This document shows positions 37,301-57,881 of a stretch of 64,000 nt of DNA, in pieces. Each line of letters starts with the position of its first letter. Within the stretch, counting starts at the first letter, position 1. The stretch covers positions 15,911,340-15,975,339 of the forward strand of contig NC_061073.1 of NCBI RefSeq assembly GCF_021917145.1, read 5' to 3'. A program made the position numbers and the translations under genes. The notes under the pieces were generated by a model. That model had not been told where the DNA came from, did not search any database, and worked only from the letters and a program-made list of their open reading frames with translations. The stretch comes from Hypomesus transpacificus (taxonomy: Eukaryota > Chordata > Actinopteri > Osmeriformes > Osmeridae).

Positions 37301-39294
37301 CACCGTCCCTAAAATATTGACAACATGTTTATAATAGTATAACAACAAGTAAAAAAAAACGTTATTAACAAGACATTGTTTCATATTTTAAAAAAACTGA
37401 AAAACTGACCTGGAGGACAAAAACATCCATCCATTTTGTGTTCCTCGCACAGTGAGCTTGTGTCTGAGTGTGTGCAAGTGTCCATGCATGGAGAGCCATC
37501 CTCCAAATACACCATGTTGTATGGACACTGCTTAGCTGCAATCAAGAAAACCCAACATTACCAAGCAAACAAAAGAAAGTAAATCAAAATTAATCTTTGT
37601 TTTGATAAGAAAAAAAGGCTCTAAAATGTAGGGTGATGATAAGTAAAGGCAGTACCACAGAACTGGGGAGTCCTCCAGTTAGGAGGACTCCCTCCTGCAT
37701 GGGAACACTGGCGGGAGAATTCTGCAAGCGTGCTGCAGATGCAGAAATCATCTGTGGTGTTGGCACAGCCACACATGTCTTGGACGCAGGCCTGGAGGTA
37801 TGGCTCAGGATCCAGGAGGGTACCACAGGACTTCCAGGACTCTGAATGCAGCAGCTGGTTACAGGTGACACGCTAGAAAAAGGGGTGGGAAATAGACAAC
37901 GTTACTGGCTACTAAGCCACATTTTCTGAAATACAGTAGCATCTGTTTGACATGTTATTGTTCCTGGCATTATTAGTATGATATAATTAGTAAAGGATTC
38001 AAGTAAGTCTTGAATCATTTACATTAGTTGGAGTTGAGTACAAACTTACAAAGTCTTTGCATTTGTCTTCTAACAGTGTGTTATCTGTAGGTTCATCATC
38101 ATTTTCATAAGGATCTTCACAATCGTCGTTCGGACGATGGACTTTCTGTAAGTTGCCAAACTCGACCAGGCTTATCATACGACCTGTAAACAACAAATCC
38201 ATCAGTATCAGTCACTAAAATAGAAGACAGACTTACAAATTGTGATGGTGAAAAACACAAGGTGAATGCACCTAACCCTTGTATAGGTGAACTGCACCAG
38301 TAGTCACCCACCGTTATGAATGAACTCATTGTACACAGAATCACCATTGAAGTCTCCACAAAGTCCGCAGGTTCGATTGGCATACTGTGGATCCAGTTCA
38401 ACCTAATATAGACAATGACACCACATGTCAGTGATTTAATCTGATATATTCCAATTAAATATTTTATGTCTTAAAGTCAAACTATTCAACATTTCAACCA
38501 AATTCAACCTACAATCGTAATAAATAGAATAACCTACTGCAGCACTTTGACAAGTGGTCAAAGTGCACACATTTCTGATGGTATCTTACCATTACTGCAT
38601 CATCACCATTCCACATGACAGTGATGCCAACTTTAGAGTGAAGCTTGGTGTAAATTGCATTTCGTTCCAGCTGAACTCCTGCTTTGTAGTATGGCAGATC
38701 AATGCTGGAAGGGACAAAATATATCATTTAGATCAAGGATTGTGTATAATTAGTTTTGGAAAAGTAATGTTTAGTGACATATTTTCAGGGGAAATTGTTT
38801 ATCCTTTTTGATTATTATTTATGATAATTGCCTACTTACACTTCGCCATTCACCCTGATCAAGTTCTTGGTTAGATGAAAGTCAAGGTCGCTGATGGTGA
38901 CCACTACATAACTGACAGTAGGGTTGCCACCAGCCTCACTCCTCTTCATCAGCACAGAGAACTCTTGGTAAGACCCGTGGCAGTTGGAGGCCAGAGTGTA
39001 TTCACACATGCCAGGGAACTGGTATAGCTGTCCATCAAAGGTCTTGAAGTGTTGCCTGCCCCAGGTGCTGCAGATGCTGTTAACATGATTGCTGCTGCGA
39101 CCTGAGGAGACAAAAAGGAAACAATACAACAAAAATCAATTGAAAGTAACATCTGGTTTGTCTTTGAATTCAATTAGTCTTCGTCAAATCTTTTGGTACC
39201 ATTTCTTTTCAATCTTACCCTTTTTGGCTTTCAAAGCGATAACACCAGTTACGGACAAAGCCAAGATACACCACCACAAAGTTCTCCACTCCAT
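21497..39294 (-). CDS. gel-forming secreted mucin B (MUC5/MUC2 family), complete
   Basis: Second polymeric mucin, upstream of mucin A in the same orientation. About 44 exons. The start at 39294 opens a signal peptide ([20 protein letters not shown]). D1 (39100-37411), D2 (37310-35051) and D'/D3 (34888-32126) follow, with CGLC in D1 and D3 and GLCGNYN in D2. Exon 32014-26915 fuses TIL, VWC-like, PTS and two CysD parts. D4 (26534 onward, GDPH at 26228-26217), VWC domains and a cystine knot complete it. The protein ends in a short basic tail ([12 protein letters not shown]) that recalls the basic end of human MUC2, while the module before the PTS ([18 protein letters not shown]) resembles MUC5B. 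Paralogue assignment is therefore open. Length is about 3,700 residues by rough summation. Confidence 0.92.
25021..25266. mobile_element. hAT-type MITE with perfect 8-bp target duplication
   Basis: Element body 25029-25258 (230 bases). The flanks are GTTTACAA at 25021-25028 and again at 25259-25266. The ends are inverted: TAGGGATGCACCGAATCCAG and its complement. The interior repeats the phrase TTCGGCCGAA. An 8-bp duplication and TAGGGATGCACCGA termini fit non-autonomous hAT elements. The intact duplication implies a recent insertion. Confidence 0.88.
26217..26228 (-). other. GDPH motif in mucin B D4
   Basis: Encodes Gly-Asp-Pro-His at the same place as in mucin A. The same autocatalytic cleavage as in MUC2 and MUC5AC is possible. 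Confidence 0.85.
26915..32014 (-). repeat. mucin B fused TIL/PTS exon with two CysD modules
   Basis: One exon of 5100 bases (1700 codons), from [20 protein letters not shown] to [11 protein letters not shown] before a GTAATA donor. After a short cysteine-rich part it becomes a long array of 16- to 20-residue units, mainly [16 protein letters not shown] alternating with [18 protein letters not shown]. Two CysD modules (CEWSEWYD to RVYCC) lie at about 31278-30980 and 29460-29162. The repeats are rich in Pro, Thr and Glu, and all frames of both strands are largely stop-free. Antisense frames of Val/Gly or Gln/Leu are artefacts of this. Confidence 0.93.
29162..31278 (-). repeat. duplicated CysD cassette in mucin B, offset 1818 bp
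   Basis: The block at 29161-29500 recurs at 30979-31318 with an offset of 1818 bases (606 codons). The translations of the two CysD copies are identical, and the antisense frames are also identical, so the nucleotide sequences match over at least 300 bases. Confidence 0.9.
32126..39100 (-). other. mucin B N-terminal D1-D2-D'-D3 exons
   Basis: About 24 exons. VWD starts are [17 protein letters not shown] (D1), [18 protein letters not shown] (D2) and, near 34200, a D3 start reading [16 protein letters not shown]8 exons lie near 37872-37655, 35547-35418 and 32852-32694. An acidic insert ([16 protein letters not shown]) occurs in the D1 exon at 38185-38050 and is absent from mucin A. Confidence 0.87.
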
Positions 39295-39346
39295 AGTGGG
39301 CTTCGTTTAGCAAGGTAGGTGTTGGTGAGACTGCCTGTAGACGGCC

Positions 39347-39353
39347 CTTTATA
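39347..39353 (-). promoter_or_regulatory. TATA box of mucin B
   Basis: Minus-strand TATAAAG, about 55 bases before the start codon, the same spacing as in mucin A. Confidence 0.65.
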
Positions 39354-39836
39354 TTGGGATTGTCTAATCTCTGTTCACACCCTCTACAAGATGGAACATG
39401 TAGGTCAACCTTAGGTCAAGGGGCCTGAGTAAACATGTGTTGAAACATTAATTGTGAAGATCCGTCACTAATCTGGTTGTTTCTTTTATTGGATATGCAC
39501 ATGTATCTTACACACAGTTTGGACACTTTGGACATACTTTATTTTGAGTTGTTGTTTTATTAATCAAATAAAATGTTATTAAATATAAAATTAATCATAC
39601 ATCATGCACTTGACTAGCGTCAAAGTCATTTTAGGTGTAAGTGTATAATAAATATTTAAAAATTAATGATCCATTGCCGATTGAAGATGGTGCAACAAAG
39701 AAAGTTTCAGGTAACGATTGATTTGAGGAACATACTGAAATATAATGTACAATACATAGTACAATTAAATGATCAATTATGTTAGGGAAAAGGATTTATT
39801 AAAGTGCAACAGTAACCTGTCAATTTGTTTGATTTT

Positions 39837-39964
39837 AACATAATTTAAACAAGCTCTTTCCAAAGTTGAGTACAGTATGTCAACAAAGCTTCAGAGTTTA
39901 ATCTTGACATAATTTAAACAACCTCTCAAAGTTGAGTACAGTATGTCAACAAAGCTTCAGAGTT
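39837..39964. repeat. 65-bp tandem duplication upstream of mucin B
   Basis: Two copies of a unit running from ACATAATTTAAACAA through AAGTTGAGTACAGTATGTCA to CTTCAGAGTTT. The copies differ by a few bases and lie about 500 bases upstream of the mucin B TATA box. Confidence 0.8.
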
Positions 39965-41635
39965 TGCCTGGTTGGAGAGGACATTGCGTAGATGAAAAGG
40001 AGTGTTAGTGTTGAAGGACAGGGATGTGGCACCTGCCAGTCTACCATCTGTTCAACAAAAGGACGAACACAGAACATTTTACAATGCCTACTCCCCAGAC
40101 ATCCTGCACTTGATTCCCTTCATTGGCGCCCTTTTGGGAGTATCCCTCGGTGTTCATTCATGGCATCAGTTCAGTTTCATGTGGGCCTAAATGTGCACTG
40201 ATTACCGCATTAAGCATTTTGCGAAGATACTTACTAATTTATGTTTTATAACCAATAATGTCTGTAGCCTATAAATAGTAAGAGTCTTGCTACTTCTTTC
40301 GGAGTACAGTATAATCACGTAACCTACAAAGTGGAAATGTCATGTTTCTTTTGATGAGAACATCAAAAAGACACCAAAACTGTGTAAGGCCAAGGATCTG
40401 TCACATGAACATTTCTGGATACAATGTAAAGTAGCAGGTGGCTGGCAAGAAGAGTGGCAAGTACAGTAGAGGATATCAGACACCACTAAGTTGGTCTAGA
40501 TGGTAAATATGCTCACATAGAGAGAAGGTAAATGTTAGGCAGATTGAAATGATGATGGCAAAAACAAGGTGTGTCAGAGGGGAGTGAAGAGAATGTTCCC
40601 CCAGCAAGTATCTACCATCTGTTCTGAACTTCTGCTTGAATACAACTGCTTGAATAAAAAGTACTTGTATAACAGCAATAGCATATGGCAGAAACATGTT
40701 TCTCTGTTATTGCTACAACTACTCTTACATTGTCGAGTTACAATGCACTATTTTCTCTCCAGGATATGCTCTCTGTTTCCTCCGGGAAAGAGGATGTAAC
40801 TAAAAGACAAATACACACATTTGTCACGTTAGACCGCACGTAGGAACCACTCCAAGTGTAAACACAGCATATGACAGCTGCATGCCTATACTTTTCTGTT
40901 TAACAGCAGGCAGGTTGTTGGTTGAGGGAGGCCCAATTTGACAATGTTATATTGCTTACATACCTGGTAGGGATTGAAGGCTAATCAGGGTTGACCTATC
41001 GCAATATTATGACACCATAAAAATGCTCAAATGGAATAGCACCCACCAGCATGAATTTTCCACCAATGTTCCACATGACTCCTTTAATTAAGTCAACAAA
41101 GCATAGAACAATTCATCAAATTAACACAAAAGCAACAATTGTTGTTGTTCGTGGCGAATAAATCCCAATCTGATTCTGATTCAATGTTATTCTAAATTCC
41201 ACATTTAAATGTATTGATCATAACGGAATGAAACATGTGTTCTCAAGAAATTCATTGAAAATGTACTGAAAATAATTAACATTAATATTGTCTGCGGGAG
41301 CAGTTTCCTACTAGAAGCAGGATTGAACATTATAATGGTGAATGGGATTAGTTTATCCTTTCAGTTCACATCTTTGATGTAGCCTGAAACTGTTTTCTGC
41401 AATACATATTTTATTGGAAGGTTTAACAACATTCACCATGGGCAATCAAAGTTGAATAATTAACACATTTTAGGCTAGTGGTTTGAACCGGGGACTAACC
41501 ATAACAATTACTGACCGTAGCATTTTGTGAGAGGTGCATGGTCGAGGAACGTGTGGCCATGTGCTGATGTAATTAAGTTGTGTCGTGACTGGCATTACTC
41601 TCTTGCACAGTAGGTGGCGGTGTGTGACAATACCA

Positions 41636-41643
41636 TCTCGCGA
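41636..41643 (+). promoter_or_regulatory. TCTCGCGA core promoter motif of saal1
   Basis: Matches eight of the ten bases of the TCTCGCGAGA element found in many TATA-less housekeeping promoters (bound by BANP and reported for Kaiso). It lies about 140 bases before the first possible saal1 ATG. No TATA box is evident. Confidence 0.5.
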
Positions 41644-41784
41644 ACAAGGAGCCTGGGAGAAGCAACCAACTTGCCATGCGCAGTTGGAGGCTCATTTGAA
41701 ACTATTTGCTAGCTAAACTAGCTGATATCTGTCTATTAAGCGACGGTATGCACTTGCATTAATCTATCGCAGGACGGATTTCAA

Positions 41785-47346
<5,562 letters not shown>

Positions 47347-50300
47347 TCTAGGTCTTTGCATCCACAGCTGGTATTGATGGAACTTCAGACATCTTTGTTG
47401 GGAAAAAGATTTGTAGGTGTTTTGGCCCTTTGTTTGAGACTTTGATATTGAGACAGTTTCATTAAATCAGTCACGGACTGTACAGTGTAAGTGTCACAAT
47501 ACGATGAGAAACAGATTTCGATCTATATTTCTATCAAAATTGATTTCACTGTTTATTGATTTCAAAATGTTTTGGTTGCGTATGTGAAGGGAGTTCATAT
47601 TTGATATTTTTGTATATTTTATATTTATATCGATGAAATTACTTGCTTTCAATACTGCTCGTTGTGAATATTTTTTGACTTTTTCTACTAGCCTTAAATA
47701 TAAACTCAAACCACAATCTATGTATTTGCACCATGTCAACATTTCAGAATGGATATGGTTTGCTTTTTACACGTGTATTAAAGTCTCATCGCTAACTTGC
47801 TACCAATTTTGTTGTTTTTTTGTAGGGGAAAATTAAAAAAGTATTCAGTGTGTGTATTGAGTCATTCTTTTCAAGCATATGAGTAATGTACATGGTGATG
47901 ACAACATCAAGTGTTTACCACAGGGTGACAGTCACTCTAAGCACGGCAGAATTAGATGAAAGACCACAGCCAGGCAACGATGAGCTCATTTGGTTTCCAA
48001 ATGCGGCATTTTGCCCACCGGTGAGAGGGTTTGCAGGAGAACCTGCGCATTTCCAGTGAGCCTATGAAGGCAGCATGAATATAGCAGCTTTTTAATTAAA
48101 GCTTTGATTGAAATGCAGAATACTCTTTCTAATGGAAATACTGAGTGTGGGAGGAAGGGAGATGGACAGGAAAAAAAAAAAAAGGAAAAAAAGTTTCCTG
48201 CTACCTCGCAGCATCTTGATTGGTGTCTTGAGCTGTTAAGGGAATAGCTTAGAGTACTACTGCTTTGTGCCTGTTTCTGTTAAGAACAGTTGGAATCCAG
48301 GTACTACATGTGCTAGAGCTTGGCCTTTAAACATTGCTTGTGGCCAAAGACTTGCACTTTGCAAGTACTCTGTTTGCAGGGTTTGCCTCAAGTCCCTTCA
48401 TGTCTCAGAGATTAGGGTGAAGCTTGGATGTCTCCGATTAACTGTCAAGTCCATTTCCTGCCTGCCTGTCTGTCTGTCTGAACCCTGATACGATGTGGCT
48501 CACGGTGCAGTGGAGCTTGCGCTGCAGAGCCCACTACTGTCCAAAGATTTCCCGGCTTAGTAGATGAGGTCATCTTTTTTTATTTACCTCCAACCACACA
48601 GCATGTTGTTCATTTAGTTGAGTTGACGTTTTGCCTTACAGTGAAATTCATCTTTCTATTTATATCTTCATCCGTCTACGAAACATTGTTTTTACGCCCA
48701 ATGAACTTCTATGACAAATAGAGTTTGACAGCGGTTGTAGAGCTGAGGTAAGTTCGGATGTTTAGAAGGATACTGACTTGACCTGTTGCTGAGTGATGGG
48801 AAAGTAACTGAAAAGATTAAATAATGCATGTGCTTCCGCAGACAGGCACCTAAGCTTGCCTCTCTGGCGGACTGCGTGCGTGCTGTCTATCATGTCAATC
48901 CCCTTCCTATGATTCTCCTTGCGCTTTTGAACCAGACACACCTGGCCACTGAACTCAATGAAGAAATCCCATGCAGATGATTGCAATCAGGACCCCTTCA
49001 ACTCATTTCCGGAGTTCTCCAGTTCTCTATCTCATGTCAACACTGTCACAATGAAACGTTCCCCGTGACGCTGTTTCTGCTGGACAGACACTGACGTTTC
49101 CTGTTCGCCAGAAATACACAGCTGACGTTTATGCCTTGATTAGCGGGGCCCTTTTCCAGCCACTTGCAAGTGTTCTTCCCAAACTGGGTGATCGATTATT
49201 TCACTGTAGTTATGACAAGGGGAACAATGCTGCTGTTTAATCCTCCTCACTAATGACTTACCAGTGTAATGTCCCTTTATAAATGCCCATCACCACCAAC
49301 AGTAATGTTGTTAGTTTACACATGATGTAATTGAAGGAGTTAGCGGAAAGGGGGTGAGAAAAACGGAATTAGAAGATAATGATTGCATCCAAAAGCTTTT
49401 AACCTGTACCAAGAGTGGTTAAGTAAAAAAGAATAAAAGTGTATTTTGTGTGTAGGGTCTTCGTCATGTAGCTTATTTAACATGACTGAGAATGTCCTAC
49501 AAAGCTGGAGGATGTTAGGAATTGTGTTGCTCTGACAGAGCAGCTGTTTCAAGGTGCTGCTCCTTGTGCAGTTTTGTTCCTCTGAGCCAGCAGCATGATG
49601 CTGTTTGTTCTACCATGAAAGAGGAGCTCATTAGATTTCCTGCCTCCCTTCAGGAAGTGTACGTGAGCATTGACCATACTCGGTATAGGTCGTTGTTACA
49701 ATAACCTTTAGTAGTGGGGTTGATGGACTAGGATTTTAGGTACAATATATTGTTTCAGCACATCAAATTATTTGTGGCTCCTTCTGTAGGCACTAATGTC
49801 ACTACAGGTCTTCCTAAATCCTTTTAGTATTTTGTGGGAGGAACCTGACTTGACCTCTATTCATGTTTAGGACTACAGAATAGACTGATGACAAACAAGT
49901 CTGTGTTGGTTTACATTTCTTGGCAGGGCCTGTTTGTACAATATGTGAGATTAGCCAGAGAGTTGTACAGCTCAATTCTCAGACAGTGTCTGTAAATCCC
50001 TCTGATTGAGATGAACAGAACTGGGCCAGACTGCCCATGGGGCAGCTCCCAGACTCTAGCAGATGAATGGCATGGGCTCACATTTGTGTCTGGCTCCAAA
50101 TATTTAATCTGGCAGTGTCACTTGAGAGAGATACTTTGTTTTTCCCAACTCAACTCAGATGAATGACTGTCATCGGCTTCTGAGGATACATAGATGCAGA
50201 GAGGAATGAGATCGAAAGCAAGAAAAAGCGTGAATAGCCTTCTCAGAGATAATATTTATACTTAAACAACGCACAAGGAAAATTTGCCAGCGGTTCAATT

Positions 50301-51729
50301 TAACAGTTCACATTAAAACAGTATATCACTGGCTAAAACCAAAAGATTTTCCATGGTGTCAGATTTTTCTCCGAGCTTTGACTGTCAGTAATTAGATGGG
50401 TGAATTCAGGGAACACTCTTGTCTCTCAACTAGAGATGAGGAGGGTCATGTGGCTCTTGAACAAAGGCTCAGTGAAAGGCTGATGCCTACTCACACGTAC
50501 AACCTTAATCACTGTCTGGTCTGTTGAAACCAAGTGGTTATGTAAGCCTGCACTACTGTGATAATTAAGGTAATGATCATGTATAAATCCAGTTAGATTT
50601 TTTGTAGTAACTCAGATATGAAACAAAGTAATTATTAACTGCTAGAAAGGACTCTCCACAGTACAAATCATGGTTTTGAAATGGTCACATCATTATTAAT
50701 TGAATGAACTGATATCATGAATCTAATGGGAATCATGAAAACAAAGTGCATTTCACGTACAAACATTTGTATGTCAACATGTTTTTGTGCCAATAATTTT
50801 ATGAAAACAGTTCAGCAGAATATTTTTGGTACAAAGTTATCCACCTGTAAACTGAGGGTATTTTTTGTCATTAACATTAATCTGTTAACTTAAAAAGGAC
50901 ATTGATAATAGTGTAACAGATATGAAATTAAACTCAGTTACAGGTATCTGGTTGAAGATAGGCTAAGACCTGGAAGATCAAAGCTTGGAGAACACACACG
51001 TGGTGGGAATGACAGGTGAGTATAAGCAGAGATGTGATGTCCAGGACCTTGTTTGTTGTTCACGATGCCTGGTAGCTGAGATGTGCTTTGTGATATGGCT
51101 AGTAAATCCAGACTGTTCCTTGAATGACCACCAAATACTGTAGCACTTCTGATCCTTCATGTTCTGCTGTTTATTTGGATGAAAAGCACTTGCAAACTGC
51201 ATAAAATTTAAAATTCAAATATCCAAGCGGCTCTCTATACTCTTTAATGCACACTCCCAGGAAGGAGGAAGTATCCCTGGCTGCCTTGCTAGTTTGATGA
51301 AGCAGGGAGCCAGGTCACGGGTGACAGGGCCAGGTCACGGGTGACTGGGCCAGGACACCACATGACAGGGACAGCATGTGCATCAGCCACGTGTGTGGAC
51401 CTAGCTTGATGTCTCAGGGAAGAGAATCAAAGAGGACCTGACAGTTAATAACTGTCAGTTACACAGGCATTCCGTTCAGTTTTGAAAGGCATCTGACCTG
51501 TCCTTTTCCTAAATGGAGTTTCAGGTTGCTGCAGTTCTATGAGCATTATGTGAAGTCCTCTGTGAAATTGTGTGTAAAAAGGGCTTTACAAAATCAAATT
51601 TGATAAGAGAGGCTGTGTGGGGTGACTCAAGAGAGACAGAAGAGGACCGAGGTTTTGAAATGAATCAGAGGTGATGAAGGCCAGGGATTACCTGCACATC
51701 CTACCTTGTTGATCTGCCCCTTATAGTAT

Positions 51730-51917
51730 TGACTTACATTTACATTTAGTCATTTTCTTATCCAGAGGGACTTACAGTAATTACAGGGACTTTCCCCCCG
51801 AGGCAAGTAGGGTGAAGTGCCTTGCCCAAGGACACAACGTCATTTGGCACGGCCGGGAATCTGGCAATTTTCAGATTACAAGCCCGAATCCCTAACCACT
51901 CAGCCATCTGACGTCCT
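51730..51917 (-). mobile_element. tRNA-derived SINE (V-SINE-like), copy 3
   Basis: Minus-strand copy with the tRNA-like head at the right (ATGGCTGAGTGGTTAGGGATTCGGGC), CCTTGGGCAAGGCACTTCAC and CTACTTGCCTCGGGG. The tail has a short deletion in the TTAGCAGACGC part and the B box has lost several bases, so this copy is older than that at 45008. Confidence 0.75.
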
Positions 51918-52452
51918 TCGGGGAGAATAGATGACAACAGTGGCCACCCAAAGATATTGAGCCTGATTCACTTTGTGGTTCTCTGGTACCCCAAATGTGC
52001 ACATGGTGCTCTACTGTGAATGTAGACTGAGGCTAACTGGATATTTAATCATCAAAGAAAGGTGGGCATTCATTTAAATCGTCTTAAAAATGGACCTTTC
52101 CTGAATTTGTATCTAAGGTTATAAAACATCAGATGAAGACTGACAGGTTTGTACATTTATCTGGAAATACTTATATAGACCTGTGTAGTTCAAAATATAC
52201 AAACCATAATTTTGACTATGAGCAATTGCATAAGATAGCCTACACCAGAACGCAGAAGATCAACATACAACAGAGCCTCAAAGTGTTTTGTGTTGGAAAT
52301 TCGAATTTAATTCGAATGTAGACTACGTGCACTGCATAAAATCGTTTTTTTTATCCTTGAGTAGTAGTATGTGCTCTCATGATTTAGCCTATACAATGGT
52401 CCCAGTCGTCTCTTTCAGGTCTCTAGAGAAAATGAAAAGGTGAATTTCCCCA

Positions 52453-52460
52453 TGACGTGA
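52453..52460 (+). promoter_or_regulatory. CRE-like site upstream of tph1
   Basis: TGACGTGA differs from the palindromic CRE by one base and lies about 200 bases before the start codon. A TAATCT (reverse of AGATTA) occurs at 52496-52501, the core recognised by OTX/CRX factors. Mammalian pineal Tph1 responds to cAMP and photoreceptor-type factors, so both are plausible, but this is motif matching only. Confidence 0.3.
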
Positions 52461-52662
52461 GCGATGGTCCTCTTTTCCATTTGCTGTCGGGTGTGAGATT
52501 ATTGCTTGTCCACCCCACACAGCTCCCCCACTGCCCCCTCCTCTCTCCTTATTGTCGTTAAATACCACAGCGCGCTGCTCATCGACGTTGCCTGCCACTT
52601 TACATAGTTAAAGCAAGATAAACATCCGTGAGAGACGTAAATAAATACTACGGTGCTTCAAT

Positions 52663-56858
<4,196 letters not shown>

Positions 56859-57655
56859 TGACCTTCCCTCTGTTCTACTTATCTTCTTACCATCTACCAA
56901 CCCTGCCATACCATATCCCTGACAACAGATGTGTAGAGACACTGCTTTTAGACTGCTCCTTTAGAGTGCAATTGATGTTCAGTGTTACTGGGTTGCTAAG
57001 AAAAAAAATATTGTTAGATCGAAAGTATCTGATTTCATTAATGCCAATAACTTATGAGAAGTTGGATAAAGTTAAGGTTGATAGTTTGAAACCATGATTC
57101 AGAAAATCTTAGAACTAGGATGACATGAATTTCAGCACTGTCATCCATAATTAGAAAACACATTTTTTCGATAGGCTACACTTTCCCAAGTGCTATATCC
57201 TCTGTTTTGTTTCCCTTATATAACTATGATGACTGTAGTATAAATGGAAAACAAACACCCTAATATTGCTGTATTGCTTCCCTTTGACCTCCCTACTCTT
57301 CACTTTCTTATTTAATGGACCCAAGATATGTAATTGATATGAAATTATATTTATTGTATATTATGGTGTGTCCAATATATTCCTGCATTTTGTGGACTTG
57401 GGTTTTGTATGGGACCAGTAAATTATTTGTGTTATTAGTTTAATCAAACACTCAGTTTTCCTTGATTTTTACATATTAAGGCCATGTTAGAATATGGATT
57501 GCTTGTTTTTTCATCGTTGAATGTTTCTGTAACATTGTCAACAAAATGTCTACTCGTGACGTTAAATGTAGGCCTAATTGTAGTATGTACACCTGGAAAA
57601 AACGATGACATTATTTTTCTACTGTAAAGAAATGTAAACGATGTATGTCTAATGA

Positions 57656-57661
57656 AATAAA
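57656..57661 (+). terminator. poly(A) signal of tph1
   Basis: AATAAA about 800 bases after the stop codon, the last such signal before sergef. Transcription of sergef starts within about 220 bases. Confidence 0.5.
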
Positions 57662-57800
57662 TATGTACACGTGTCTAGTTTCGGTGTCATTTAGCCTATT
57701 TAAAATGAGGTAATCTGAGACCATACCACAGAGTCTAATCAGCTTTATGATTATTTTTGTGCGACAAACAGTACGTGAAACTTCTTGTGCCACACTCAAC

Positions 57801-57839
57801 ATGGCGGAAAAGCATGAACATTTTTTCAGAATTAGTTGA
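57801..57839 (+). other. short upstream ORF before sergef
   Basis: An ATG in the context CAACATGGCGG opens 12 codons and a stop, ending 42 bases before the sergef start. The ATGGCGG also resembles a YY1 site at the transcription start. If it lies in the 5' UTR it could reduce translation; whether it is transcribed is unknown. Confidence 0.35.
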
Positions 57840-57881
57840 CGGTAACAAGTGTCGCAAATTGAATCGTCTTCTTGCTATCCC

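Larger units (their letters stand above)
39295..41784. other. divergent intergenic region between mucin B and saal1
   Basis: About 2.5 kb between two start codons pointing away from each other. It holds the mucin B TATA box, a 65-bp tandem duplication at 39837-39964, and the saal1 promoter motif at 41636. The middle is AT-rich with no recognised exon. A 62-codon frame at 40002-40190 has no splice or family support. Confidence 0.55.
47347..52662. other. intergenic region between saal1 and tph1
   Basis: About 5.3 kb without a recognised exon. It contains a candidate saal1 poly(A) signal ATTAAA at 47777-47782, an A-rich run at 48169-48192 and a CTGC/CTGT microsatellite at 48459-48482. A roughly 22-bp imperfect tandem repeat (CCAGGTCACGGGTGAC) lies at 51311-51375, SINE copy 3 at 51730-51917, and the tph1 promoter region at the right end. 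Confidence 0.6.

Noticed and set aside
40002..40190. 62-codon frame upstream of saal1 (HLIPFIGALLGVSLGVHSW)
   Set aside because: Hydrophobic and at first sight protein-like, but no splice sites, neighbours or family resemblance could be found.
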